Assembly (NCBI RefSeq): GCF_017654485.1
Contig: NZ_CP061091.1
Coordinates: 3,354,501 to 3,418,500 of the forward strand
Length of the DNA: 64,000 nucleotides
Direction of reading: 5' to 3'
From: Roseomonas marmotae
GTDB taxonomy: Bacteria > Pseudomonadota > Alphaproteobacteria > Acetobacterales > Acetobacteraceae
Shown here: one piece after another, positions 50,929-58,927 of the stretch
How positions within the stretch are numbered: position 1 is the stretch's first letter
How the letters are laid out: each line of letters starts with the position of its first letter
Position numbers and translations under genes: made by a program
The notes under the pieces: generated by a model
What the model was told of the DNA's origin: nothing
Database searches by the model: none
Seen by the model: only the letters and a program-made list of their open reading frames with translations

Positions 50929-51945
50929 TCAGTCGGCCGTGGCGCCGGAGGCCTTCACGATCGGCACCCAGACATCGACTTCGTTCTTCACATATTCGGC
51001 GAAGCGCTCGGGCGTGTAGTCGCGCATGGCGGGGGTGCCCATCTCGCTCAGGCGCTGCTGCACGGTCGCGTCGCCCAGCGCCTCGTTGATGGCGGCGTTC
51101 ATGCGCTCGACGATGTCGCGCGGCAGGCCGGCGGGGCCGAAGATGCCGTACCAGGAATAGGCCTTGAAGCCGGGCAGGCCCACTTCCGCCGCCGTCGGCA
51201 CATCCGGCATCAGGTTGGAACGCTCATCCGTCGCGACGAACAGCGTCTTGACCTGGCCTTCCTTGTGGTAGGGCAGCATCAGGCTGGGAATGTCGCTGTT
51301 GAACTGCACCTCGCCCGCCAGCATGGCCGTGAAGACCTGCCCGCCGCCACGATAGGGGACATGCACGGCCTGGGCGCCGATGCGCTGCAGGAAGCTGGCG
51401 GAAGCGAGATGGCCGCTGGAGCCGACGCCGCTGCTGCCATAGGAGAACTTGTTGGGGTTCGCCTTCAGCTGCGCGATCCAGTCCGCCGTGTCGCGCACCT
51501 TCAGGCCATTGGTGGTGACGCTATGGCAGATCGGGATGAAGTTCGTCGGCGCGACGGCCGTCAGATCCTTCACGGGATCATAGGGCAGCTTGCTGTAGAG
51601 CCCCGCCGCGATACCCGTGGAGGACAGCGTCGCCAGCACGAAGTTGTAGCCATCCGGCGCGGACTTCGCGACGAAGTCGGTGCCCAGCGTGCTGCCGGCG
51701 CCCGGGCGGTTCTCCACCACGATGGTCTGGCCCAGGATCTCCGACAGCTTCGGCGTCAGCAGGCGCATCGTGACATCGGTGCCGCCGCCGGGGCCGAAGG
51801 GCACGATGATGCGGATCGGCCGGTTCGGCCAGTTGCCGGTCTGCGCGCGCAGCACGGTCGGCATCATCAGCGTGGCGGCGGTCAGGCCCATCAGCCCCCG
51901 GCGCGAGGTGGCCGCCAGGCGGCGGTCGGCGAAGATCTTGGTCAT
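50929..51945 (-). CDS. Bug/TctC-family tripartite tricarboxylate transporter substrate-binding protein
   Basis: This 338-residue protein has a leader with a twin-arginine-like motif (TSRRGLMG) and a cleavage region near VLRAQ. The Bug loops are FGPGGGTDVTMRLLTPKL and ENRPGAGSTLGTDFVAKSAP. It is the last gene of a minus-strand group GntR regulator - SDR - Bug. The bound acid is probably the substrate handled by the SDR. ATG 51945 has GGAA upstream; a TTG five codons earlier is less likely. No membrane transporter partner is adjacent. Confidence 0.9.
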   Translation of the reverse strand: MTKIFADRRLAATSRRGLMGLTAATLMMPTVLRAQTGNWPNRPIRIIVPFGPGGGTDVTMRLLTPKLSEILGQTIVVENRPGAGSTLGTDFVAKSAPDGYNFVLATLSSTGIAAGLYSKLPYDPVKDLTAVAPTNFIPICHSVTTNGLKVRDTADWIAQLKANPNKFSYGSSGVGSSGHLASASFLQRIGAQAVHVPYRGGGQVFTAMLAGEVQFNSDIPSLMLPYHKEGQVKTLFVATDERSNLMPDVPTAAEVGLPGFKAYSWYGIFGPAGLPRDIVERMNAAINEALGDATVQQRLSEMGTPAMRDYTPERFAEYVKNEVDVWVPIVKASGATAD

Positions 51946-52014
51946 GTGCTTCCGTTCCAACTCAGTCGCGGTGCGTCAGGCGTTTCCGCCGGCTCTGGCG
52001 GCCGGCCGTGACAT

Positions 52015-52773
52015 TCAGAAGGAGCCGCCATTCACCGGCAGGATCTGTCCGCTGATGAACTTGGCGAGGTCGGAGGCGAAGAACATCGTCGCATCGGCGA
52101 TGTCCTGCGCCTCCCCAAGGCGGCCGAGGGCGATGCCGGAGAGGGTCGCGCTGCGGCGCTCCTCGCTCATGCTGTCCCAGCCGCCCTGCTTGTCAGCATC
52201 CGTCAGCACCAGTCCGGGCGCCACAGTATTCACGGTGATGCCCCAGGGGCCGAGTTCCATGGCCAGCTGCCGCGTCAGCCCCAGCACCGCATGCTTCGAC
52301 GTGCAATAGGCCTGGATGCGGGTGCGGGAGGGCCGGAAGGCCGCGCCGGAACTGATGTTGATGATACGGCCCGCGCGGGCGTGCTTCATGCCCGGGGCCG
52401 CGGCACGCACGGTGGCGAAGGTGGCGTTGACGTTCAGCGCCATGATCGCGTCCCAGTCCTCGTCGGACACGTCCTCGACCGGCCGGTGGTGCTGGCCCAT
52501 CATGCCGCCCGCGTTGTTCACGAGGATGTCGATGGCGCGGCCGGCCTGCCGCTCCACATCCGCCACCCAGGCACCGGCCGCCGCACGGTCGGTCAGGTCC
52601 ACGACGGCGGTGCGGATGGCCGTGTCGCGGGCGGTCTCGGCCAGGGCGGAAGCACTGATGTCCGTGGCATGGACCTCGGCGCCACGCGCGGCGAAGCTCT
52701 GCGCGATGGCGCGGCCGAAACCCATGGCGGCGCCGGTAACGGCGACGACGCGCCCCTCGAAGTCCAGCGTCAT
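52015..52773 (-). CDS. Short-chain dehydrogenase/reductase
   Basis: This 252-residue SDR has a glycine-rich cofactor loop (TGAAMGFGRAIA), NNAGGMMG, a catalytic Ser and YCTSKHA, and the C-terminal PVNGG. An Asp (HATDIS) after the second strand suggests NAD+ use. It lies 4 bases after the GntR regulator and upstream of the Bug gene. A catabolic dehydrogenase for an imported hydroxy acid is likely. Confidence 0.9.
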   Translation of the reverse strand: MTLDFEGRVVAVTGAAMGFGRAIAQSFAARGAEVHATDISASALAETARDTAIRTAVVDLTDRAAAGAWVADVERQAGRAIDILVNNAGGMMGQHHRPVEDVSDEDWDAIMALNVNATFATVRAAAPGMKHARAGRIINISSGAAFRPSRTRIQAYCTSKHAVLGLTRQLAMELGPWGITVNTVAPGLVLTDADKQGGWDSMSEERRSATLSGIALGRLGEAQDIADATMFFASDLAKFISGQILPVNGGSF

Positions 52774-52777
52774 TCCC

Positions 52778-53473
52778 TCACTCCTTCGTATCGGTTGCCG
52801 GGGCCTGTTCGGCCAGGATGCGAAGCACCGCCTTCAGGCCGGCGTCGTTGTGGCGGAGGCAGAGCGCCTCGGCCCGCGCGGCATCCCCGTAGAGAATGGC
52901 GTCGCGAATTTCCTCATAGGCCGCCAGCCCGTCCCGCACCCGGGACGGGCGCGACATGGAGAGGTTGCGCAGGAGCGCCAGCCGGTTGTGGACGGAGACC
53001 AGCATCTGCCGCAGCACGGCATTGCCGCAGCCCTCGGCGATGGCGTGGTGGAAGGCATCGCCCGCGGCCACGATGCGCCGCGTATCCGCCAGCTCGGCCG
53101 CCCTCTTCAGTGCTCCCGTGGCATCGATGATCGCTGTCATGGTCTCGGGCGGGCGCGTTTCGGCGCAGAGCCGCGCGGCATAGCCCTGCAGCACGCCGCG
53201 CACGCCGAAAAGCTGGCGCGCATCCTCGGCGCTGATGGCGGCGACGGAAGGTCCGCGATGCGGCCGGTTCACCACCAGCCCCTCGGCCTCCAGCTGCCGC
53301 ATCGCTTCCCGCACGGAGGCGCGGCTGGCGCCGGTCAGCTCACAGAGCTCACGCTCCACCAGGCGCTGCCCCGGCACGAAGCGCCCGGACAGAATGGCGG
53401 TGCGCAGCGTTTCACCGAGGGCGGACCGGAGGGTCACCACCTGTTTGGCCACCTTGAGACTCACGATTTTCAT
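52778..53473 (-). CDS. GntR-family (FCD/FadR type) transcriptional regulator
   Basis: This 231-residue protein has a winged helix (GQRLVERELCELTGASRASVREAMRQLEAEGLV) and an all-helical FCD effector domain with metal-binding His residues (GDAFHHAIAEGCGN, VSVHNRL, LRHNDAG). It heads the SDR-Bug operon and is divergent from a ketopantoate-reductase-like gene. It probably represses both until a carboxylate ligand binds. The ATG at 53473 is preferred to the GTG one codon upstream. Confidence 0.9.
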   Translation of the reverse strand: MKIVSLKVAKQVVTLRSALGETLRTAILSGRFVPGQRLVERELCELTGASRASVREAMRQLEAEGLVVNRPHRGPSVAAISAEDARQLFGVRGVLQGYAARLCAETRPPETMTAIIDATGALKRAAELADTRRIVAAGDAFHHAIAEGCGNAVLRQMLVSVHNRLALLRNLSMSRPSRVRDGLAAYEEIRDAILYGDAARAEALCLRHNDAGLKAVLRILAEQAPATDTKE

Positions 53474-53483
53474 CACCCAGTTG

Positions 53484-53510
53484 TGTATAGATTGTCTGCC
53501 AATCGGTCAA
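53484..53510 (-). promoter_or_regulatory. Promoter with embedded GntR-type operator
   Basis: On the minus strand TTGACC (53510-53505) and TATACA (53489-53484) are 15 bases apart, somewhat short for sigma70. The spacer is exactly filled by the inverted repeat GATTG-TCTGC-CAATC (53490-53504). A bound regulator would block polymerase, which suits autorepression by the GntR protein. Confidence 0.45.
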
Positions 53511-53577
53511 TCAGGTTGACGATGAGGGTGGCTTGGCCGAAGAGGGCGCGGAAATTTCAGACGCGGAAGGATGGACG

Positions 53578-54594
53578 ATGGAGTCAGTGGTCATCTGGGG
53601 TTCGGGAGCGATCGGCGGCACGATCGGCGCCTGCCTCCGCCGCGCCGGGCATGACGTGCTGTTCGTGGATGTGGTGCCCGAGCATGTGGAGGCCATTTCC
53701 GCCGGAAAGCTGCGGATCGAGGGGCCGGTGGTGGATTTCACCATCGGCGGTCCGGCCGCGTTGCCGGAACAGGTGAAGGGCCGGCACAAGCTGATCATCC
53801 TCGCCGTCAAGGCGCATCACACGGAGGCCGCGACCCGCGCCCTGCTGCCGCACCTGGCCGAGGATGGCGCGGTGGTCTCCTGCCAGAACGGATTGAACGA
53901 GCTGACGATCGCCGAGATCGTCGGCCGCCAGCGCACCATCGGCGCCTTCGTCAATTTCTATGCCGACTACATGGCCCCCGGCCATATCAGCTACGCCAAG
54001 CGCGGCGCGGTGGTGGTGGGGGAGATGGATGGCAGCCGCACGCCCCGGCTGGAAGCCCTGCACCGCATGCTGCGGGACTTCGACGAAGACGCCGTGCTCA
54101 GCGACAATGTCTTCGGCTACCTCTGGGGCAAGGGGGGCTATGGCGCCATCCTGAAGGCCTCGGCCCTGACCAATGACACCATCGCCGATTTCATTGCGGC
54201 GCCCGAGCGCCGCGTGCTGATCCTGCGGCTGGTGCAGGAAATCCTGGCGGTGGCGGCGGCCGAGGGGGTCACGCCGCTGGGCTTCGACGGCTTCGACCCC
54301 ATCGCCTTCATGCAGCGGGACGAAGCGGCCATCGAGGCGTCCATGCAGCGGATGATCGCCTTCAACCGCGGCTCCGCCAAGCCGCGCAGCGGCGTCTGGC
54401 GCGACCTGGCCATTCGCAAGCGGCAGACCGATGTCGTGGCGCAGCTCGCCCCGGTGCGGGCCGCCGCGCGCGGCCACGGGCTGGCCACGCCCATCGCCGA
54501 CAAGCTGGCCGAACTGATCAGCGAGATCGAGCAGGGCCGCCGCGAGATTGGCCCGGAGGCCGCCGACGCGCTCAGCCTCGCCGCCCAATCGTAA
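53578..54594 (+). CDS. Ketopantoate reductase-family protein
   Basis: This 338-residue dehydrogenase has an N-terminal Rossmann motif (VIWGSGAIGGTIGACLRRAGHD), the family's Lys/Asn region (LAVKAHHTEAAT, CQNGLNEL) and a helical C-domain. ApbA/PanE relatives outside pantothenate loci often oxidise hydroxy acids in catabolic clusters. ATG 53578 has GGAAGGA upstream. It is divergent from the GntR regulator and precedes the deacetylase-like gene by 22 bases. A role in panto-thenate synthesis is not supported by the neighbours. Confidence 0.85.
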   Translation: MESVVIWGSGAIGGTIGACLRRAGHDVLFVDVVPEHVEAISAGKLRIEGPVVDFTIGGPAALPEQVKGRHKLIILAVKAHHTEAATRALLPHLAEDGAVVSCQNGLNELTIAEIVGRQRTIGAFVNFYADYMAPGHISYAKRGAVVVGEMDGSRTPRLEALHRMLRDFDEDAVLSDNVFGYLWGKGGYGAILKASALTNDTIADFIAAPERRVLILRLVQEILAVAAAEGVTPLGFDGFDPIAFMQRDEAAIEASMQRMIAFNRGSAKPRSGVWRDLAIRKRQTDVVAQLAPVRAAARGHGLATPIADKLAELISEIEQGRREIGPEAADALSLAAQS

Positions 54595-54616
54595 CGACAC
54601 TCCAGGAACACAGCCG

Positions 54617-55528
54617 ATGAACGAGACGACCAAGCACCCCGCCGGCGAACCCTGGACATGGCAGGAGCCGACCTGGCGCGACATCGTCGAGCGCGCGCGC
54701 GCCGGCCGCAGCCTGCATCCCCGCAGCTGGCCGGGTGGAGCACGCTGCGCCGTGGCGCTCTCCTTCGACGCGGACCACGAGACCATCCCGCTGCGGGATG
54801 CCGACGAGAGCCCGATGCGCATCAGCCAGGGCCAGTACGGCTCGCGGGCGGCGATGCCGCGCATCCGCAGGCTGCTGGCGCGGGAGAATGTGCGCGCCAC
54901 CTTCTTCTATCCCGCCGTCTCCGCCCTGCTGCATCCGGAGGAGGTGCGCGGCGTGGCCGAGGAAGGACATGAGATCGGCATCCATTCCTGGATCCATGAG
55001 CGCAACACGCTGCTGCCCTACGAGGTCGAGCGCGACCTCGCCTTCCGCGCCGCCGATATGCTGGAGAAGGTCTCCGGCCAGCGCCCGGTGGGCATGCGCA
55101 CGGCGAGCTGGGATTTCTCCCTGCGCACGCTGGACATCATCCGGGAGATGGGGCTGCTCTATGACAGCAGCCTGATGGCCGATGACGAGCCTTATGAGCT
55201 GAACGCCAATGGCGAGCCCACCGGCATCGTCGAGCTGCCGCCGGAATGGGTGCGCGACGACGCCGTCTATTTCAACATGAACCGCTTTGGCGGGCTGCGG
55301 CCCTATACGCCGCCGTCGAGCGTCGCCGAGATCTTCCTGGCGGAGTTCGAGGGCGCCTATGCCGAGGGTGGCCTCTTTCTGCTGACGATGCACCCGCACC
55401 ATATCGGCCACCGCAGCCGCATGCCCGTGCTGGAGCAAGTGATCGCCGCCGCCAGGGCGAAGGGCGACTGCTGGTTCGCGACCCATGCCGAGGTCGCCGC
55501 CTGGTGCCTGGAGAACGCGGAAGCCTGA
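54617..55528 (+). CDS. Polysaccharide deacetylase (NodB-homology) family protein
   Basis: This 303-residue protein has the NodB fold: SFDADHETIPL, ATFFYPAVSALLHPEEV, EIGIHSWIHERNTLL (zinc His motif), GMRTASWDFSLRTLDII and the late LLTMHPHHIGHRSRM. Members next to dehydrogenases are often amidohydrolases or allantoinase-like enzymes rather than polysaccharide enzymes. It has no signal peptide, which favours a small cytoplasmic substrate. It is co-transcribed with the ketopantoate-reductase-like gene. Confidence 0.86.
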   Translation: MNETTKHPAGEPWTWQEPTWRDIVERARAGRSLHPRSWPGGARCAVALSFDADHETIPLRDADESPMRISQGQYGSRAAMPRIRRLLARENVRATFFYPAVSALLHPEEVRGVAEEGHEIGIHSWIHERNTLLPYEVERDLAFRAADMLEKVSGQRPVGMRTASWDFSLRTLDIIREMGLLYDSSLMADDEPYELNANGEPTGIVELPPEWVRDDAVYFNMNRFGGLRPYTPPSSVAEIFLAEFEGAYAEGGLFLLTMHPHHIGHRSRMPVLEQVIAAARAKGDCWFATHAEVAAWCLENAEA

Positions 55529-55536
55529 CGCCGCGC

Positions 55537-55573
55537 GCCCGGCCCGCCGCCGCGCGGAGCCGGGCCCATTTTC
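55537..55573. terminator. Possible terminator between convergent genes
   Basis: GCCCGGC (55537-55543) and GCCGGGC (55559-55565) can pair around 15 bases, followed on the plus strand by CCATTTTCC. It lies between the deacetylase-like gene and the convergent hypothetical gene. The stem is short. Confidence 0.4.
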
Positions 55574-55598
55574 CCAAACGGGGCGGCGGACGGCCGGC

Positions 55599-55961
55599 TT
55601 ATCCCGCCGCCGCCAGGCGGGTTTCCAGCACCAGGATCCGCGCCAGCGCGGCGGTCAGGGTGGCGAAGGTTCCACGCTCCAGCCAGCCATCCTCCAGGAT
55701 GACGAAGCCATTGTCGTTCCGGGCGAGGATCCAGGGCTGGCAGGGTTCATCCTCCGCAGGGGCCGGCGCATCGCAGCGGGGCGTGCGGATGCTCAGCGCC
55801 ACATCGGGGCCGCCCGTGGCCAGATCCACCTGCCACTGCGGCCCAAGCCCCTGCGCCCAGTTCCGGGCCTCCTGCTGCTCAGCGGGCGTGATGGCGGGTT
55901 TCGGCCGGTTGCTCAGGGCGCGGGCAGCGGGGCGGATGAAGGGCAGAATCACGGCAGTCAT
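55599..55961 (-). CDS. Hypothetical protein
   Basis: I do not recognise this 120-residue protein. It has no signal peptide or membrane helix. It starts MTAVILPFIRPAARALSNRP and includes WILARNDNGFVILEDGW. A GAGG site lies at good distance before ATG 55961; the frame is open upstream but would overlap the next small gene. A short cytoplasmic protein, possibly lineage-restricted, is all that can be said. Confidence 0.6.
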   Translation of the reverse strand: MTAVILPFIRPAARALSNRPKPAITPAEQQEARNWAQGLGPQWQVDLATGGPDVALSIRTPRCDAPAPAEDEPCQPWILARNDNGFVILEDGWLERGTFATLTAALARILVLETRLAAAG

Positions 55962-56056
55962 CGGTTGGCCTCGGCAATCTGGGACGGGCAGGCACGCCCG
56001 GAGCCTCTGCTCCAGCTTTCTACCCAGCAATGTACATTCCATGAATTGCGCGCTGC

Positions 56057-56323
56057 TCAGGTCCGCCCCAGGAAATTCGCCAGCCACCACAAGGCCCCGG
56101 CCAGCATCGCCAGGCCCAGGGCGTAGTCGCCAATGCCCAGCCAGAACCGGCGCCGCGCGGCGCGACGGGCCTCCGCTTCCCGGGCCTGCCTGGCGGTCAG
56201 TTTCGGCGCCTTCCTCGGGCGCCTGGCGGCAGCGGCCTTGCGCGGCTTGGCTGGAGGCTTGGGCTGGCGCGCGGTCCTGGGGCTGGGCTTCGGGCTGGCG
56301 GCCTTCGGGGCCTTCCCGCTCAT
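56057..56323 (-). CDS. Small basic protein with one C-terminal membrane helix
   Basis: This 88-residue protein has about 55 Lys/Arg/Pro/Ala-rich residues (many KAPKAASPKP-like repeats), an Arg-rich stretch and a single membrane segment near the C-terminus (YALGLAMLAGALWWLANFL). It is tail-anchored in type. No family is recognised. It could be an anchor for nucleic acid or a regulator. Base composition and length make it plausible but not certain. Confidence 0.55.
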   Translation of the reverse strand: MSGKAPKAASPKPSPRTARQPKPPAKPRKAAAARRPRKAPKLTARQAREAEARRAARRRFWLGIGDYALGLAMLAGALWWLANFLGRT

Positions 56324-56865
56324 GCCCGCCGGTCCGCCAGCGGGATGGGAGGGCTCGCGAGGTCAGGAAGGAAGCGTGGGCTGGGCGTCGGCATCAGGCT
56401 CTTGATCGCTGCCACATCGAAATTCGGTCCGTCATCACGGCAAGACGCCGCCACCTCCCGGCGCGGCCCTGTCCGGGGGAGCGCGACATGCCCGGCCCGG
56501 GCCAGTGCGGGAGGGATAGACGGGATGGCGGGTTCCGCGCCAGGGCCGCGGGGCGCCGCCACTCCTGACAAACCCGGGAAGACGGATGGCCGTTCCGCGG
56601 GCGGAAAAGCGCCCCGTCGCGGGCTGGATACGGCGCGCATCGCCTCGCGCCATCAGGCAAGGCAGCGGGTGGCTTGATGGCGGGAAAGGCGGGTGCCAGA
56701 TTGTCGGCCCTCGCCTCCCCGCCAGCCTTCGGCGATCCCCACCGGGCCAAAGACACGCATGACGTTGAGCAAGCTCCGCATGAGGGCCAGAAGCCCGGCA
56801 GCCTTGCTCAAGGCACCGGGCTTCCGGCGGAAGGCCCGGCTGCCCGGATGACGCGAAGGCCGGAC
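56324..56865. other. 542-base gene-poor gap
   Basis: Short overlapping open frames exist on both strands (56345-56677 plus, 56320-56640 minus), but neither resembles a protein or has a ribosome site, and I do not call them. The gap contains an 8-bp inverted repeat CGCCATCA/TGATGGCG at 56648-56655 and 56675-56682, 19 bases apart, which may be an operator for the LysR gene that follows. No promoter boxes were convincing. Confidence 0.5.
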
Positions 56866-57873
56866 ATGGCGACCCGACGCTATCTCGACCAGCGGCTGAA
56901 GCTGCACCACCTCCGGGCGGTGGAGGCGATCGTCGCGCAGCACAGCCTGCTGAAGGCCTCCGCCGCCCTCGGCATCACCCAGCCCGCGCTGAGCAAGACG
57001 CTGCAGGAACTGGAAGACATCCTGCAGCAGCGCCTCTTCGACCGCCTGCCACGCGGCATGCGCCCGACGGAGGCCGGCGAGCTTTTCGTCCAGTCCAGCC
57101 GCCGCATCCTCGCGGAAATCCGCCGGCTGGACGAGGAGCTGGACCGCCTTGCCGGGCCCGACGGCGGCACCGTCGCGCTCGGCACGCTGCCGGTGGCGGC
57201 CACGGGCGTGCTGCCGGGGGCACTGACCCTGCTGAAGGCGCAGCATCCGCATCTGCGGGTGCGGCTGGAGCAGGGACGGACGGAGGACCTGCTGCCCAAG
57301 CTCGCCTCGGGGGAGATCGACATGATCGTCGGCCGCCTCTACGAGCCCGCCCTGCCGGATGGCTTCCTGCGCGAGCCGCTCTGGGAGGAGCCGATCTCCG
57401 TCCTGGCGCGGATCGACCACCCGATCTTCCGTCTTCCCCGCATTCCCGTCGACGCGCTGAGGCATTATGACCTGGTGCTGCCCACCGTCAGCCAGCGCGT
57501 GGGGCAGGAGATCGACGCCTTCCTGGCCCTGCTGGCGCTGACGCCGGCCAGCTCCCTCCGCTCCAGCTCATACGGCTTCATCCGGGAGATGCTGCACGGC
57601 ACGGACATGATCTCGGCCATGCCCAGGCTGATGATGGCGGGCGACCTGCTGCGCGGTACCCTGCGGGTGGTGCCGCTGGCCGCGAAGGCGGCGCGCCGCC
57701 CCGCCGGCATCATCCTGCCACCCAACCGCCCGCTGCCGCCGGCCGGCCATGCCTTCGTCACCGCCCTTCGCGCACATATCGCCGAAATCGGGGAACGTGG
57801 CCTTGCTTCTATAACCAATGGTTATAAGTCAGCCGGGGAAAGCAATAAGACCCGGAGGCCACGAGGAGTCTAG
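56866..57873 (+). CDS. LysR-family regulator (PcaQ/GbpR-like)
   Basis: This 335-residue protein has a winged helix (LLKASAALGITQPALSKTLQELEDIL) and an effector domain like that of PcaQ/GbpR-type regulators (VALGTLPVAATGVLPGALTLLK, SGEIDMIVGRLYEP). GAAGG lies before ATG 56866; an upstream ATG at 56848 is less well placed. It sits before the meta-cleavage operon on the same strand, and an operator-like palindrome lies inside its last codons. Control of that operon by an aromatic-pathway intermediate is likely. Confidence 0.88.
   Translation: MATRRYLDQRLKLHHLRAVEAIVAQHSLLKASAALGITQPALSKTLQELEDILQQRLFDRLPRGMRPTEAGELFVQSSRRILAEIRRLDEELDRLAGPDGGTVALGTLPVAATGVLPGALTLLKAQHPHLRVRLEQGRTEDLLPKLASGEIDMIVGRLYEPALPDGFLREPLWEEPISVLARIDHPIFRLPRIPVDALRHYDLVLPTVSQRVGQEIDAFLALLALTPASSLRSSSYGFIREMLHGTDMISAMPRLMMAGDLLRGTLRVVPLAAKAARRPAGIILPPNRPLPPAGHAFVTALRAHIAEIGERGLASITNGYKSAGESNKTRRPRGV
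57810..57826. promoter_or_regulatory. LysR-type operator resembling a PcaQ box
   Basis: TATAACCA-A-TGGTTATA is a 17-base perfect palindrome that contains an exact T-N11-A core and the ATAACC/GGTTAT half-sites known from PcaQ binding sites (which use a 4-base rather than a 3-base centre). It is AT-rich inside otherwise GC-rich coding sequence, about 195 bases before the operon's first gene. Confidence 0.6.
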
Positions 57874-58021
57874 TCTGCGCCTGACGGCAGGACGCCACCG
57901 CGAGACCCGCGTTGCGCTTCCGTGCTGAACTCCGGAGCGGGGAGCAGGCAGGATGGCAGCTTTCTTCGATCGTCGCGGCATCTCCGCATGGGCGCCAGGC
58001 CAGCCGGGACGGGCCTGAGGC

Positions 58022-58912
58022 ATGGCGGAACAAGGCCAGCCTGCCGTCCTGCGGACGGCCATGGGCACCTATCCACGCACCCGCGCGCTGAAGGAGGGGC
58101 AGGTCACCTCGCCCCTGCTGCGGCTGGATTTCGCCGACATCCCCGTCATCAGCCGCGCCTTCGCGCCCATGGTACGGGAGGGGCGCTTCGACGTTTCCGA
58201 GATGGCCATCGCCACCTTCCTGCAGGCCCGCGCCATGGAACGGCCGCTGGTGCTGCTGCCGGTGGTGCTGGCCGCGCGCTTCCAGCAGTCCGCGCTGCTC
58301 TGCCGCGCCGGCAGCGACATCCGCGGCCCGGCGGACCTCGCCGGGCGGCGCATCGGCGTCCGCGCCTATAGCCAGACCACCGGCATGTGGCTGCGCGGCA
58401 TCATCGCCGAGAATGGCGGCCCCGCCCCTGCCGAATGCCGCTGGATCACTTTCGAGGACGCGCATGTCTCCGGCATCGCCGATCCGCCCTGGGCGGAACG
58501 CGCGGCCCCCGGCCAGGACATGATGGCCATGCTGCGCGAAGGCGCGCTGGATGCGGTGATCGTCGGCAATGACCTGCCGGACGACCCGGGCCTCCGCACC
58601 GTCTACGCGGACCCCGATGCCGCCTCCGCCGCCTTCTGGCAGCGGCACCGGATCGTGCCGGCCAACCACGTCCTCACCGTCTCCCGCGACCTCGCGGAGC
58701 AGCGGCCGGAACTGGTGGCGGAGCTGCTGCGGATGATGCGGCAGGCGGCCTCCACCCTGCCGCCGGGTGCATACGGCCCCCTGCCCGCCAGCCGCGCGGA
58801 GATGCGGCCTGTGCTGGAACTCGCCCTTCGATACATGGATCAGCAGGACATGCTGCCGCGCCCCCTGACGCCCGACGAGGCCTGGGACGGCCTGCCGGCG
58901 AGCGTGGAATAA
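58022..58912 (+). CDS. Substrate-binding-fold protein related to 4,5-dihydroxyphthalate decarboxylase
   Basis: This 296-residue protein has the periplasmic-binding-protein-like fold but no signal peptide. The pattern TYPRTRALKEGQVTS, REGRFDVSEMAIATFLQARA, SDIRGPADLAGRRIGVRAYS and GMWLRGIIAENGG resembles Pht5-type 4,5-dihydroxyphthalate decarboxylases, which make protocatechuate. It is the first gene of the meta-cleavage operon, so a decarboxylase role would feed the pathway directly. A binding protein that has lost its leader is the alternative. Confidence 0.65.
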   Translation: MAEQGQPAVLRTAMGTYPRTRALKEGQVTSPLLRLDFADIPVISRAFAPMVREGRFDVSEMAIATFLQARAMERPLVLLPVVLAARFQQSALLCRAGSDIRGPADLAGRRIGVRAYSQTTGMWLRGIIAENGGPAPAECRWITFEDAHVSGIADPPWAERAAPGQDMMAMLREGALDAVIVGNDLPDDPGLRTVYADPDAASAAFWQRHRIVPANHVLTVSRDLAEQRPELVAELLRMMRQAASTLPPGAYGPLPASRAEMRPVLELALRYMDQQDMLPRPLTPDEAWDGLPASVE

Positions 58913-58927
58913 GGAAGGAGACAGGCC

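Noticed and set aside
56320..56677. Overlapping frames of about 106 and 110 codons on opposite strands
   Set aside because: No ribosome site, no family resemblance and mutually exclusive; kept only as part of the gene-poor gap.
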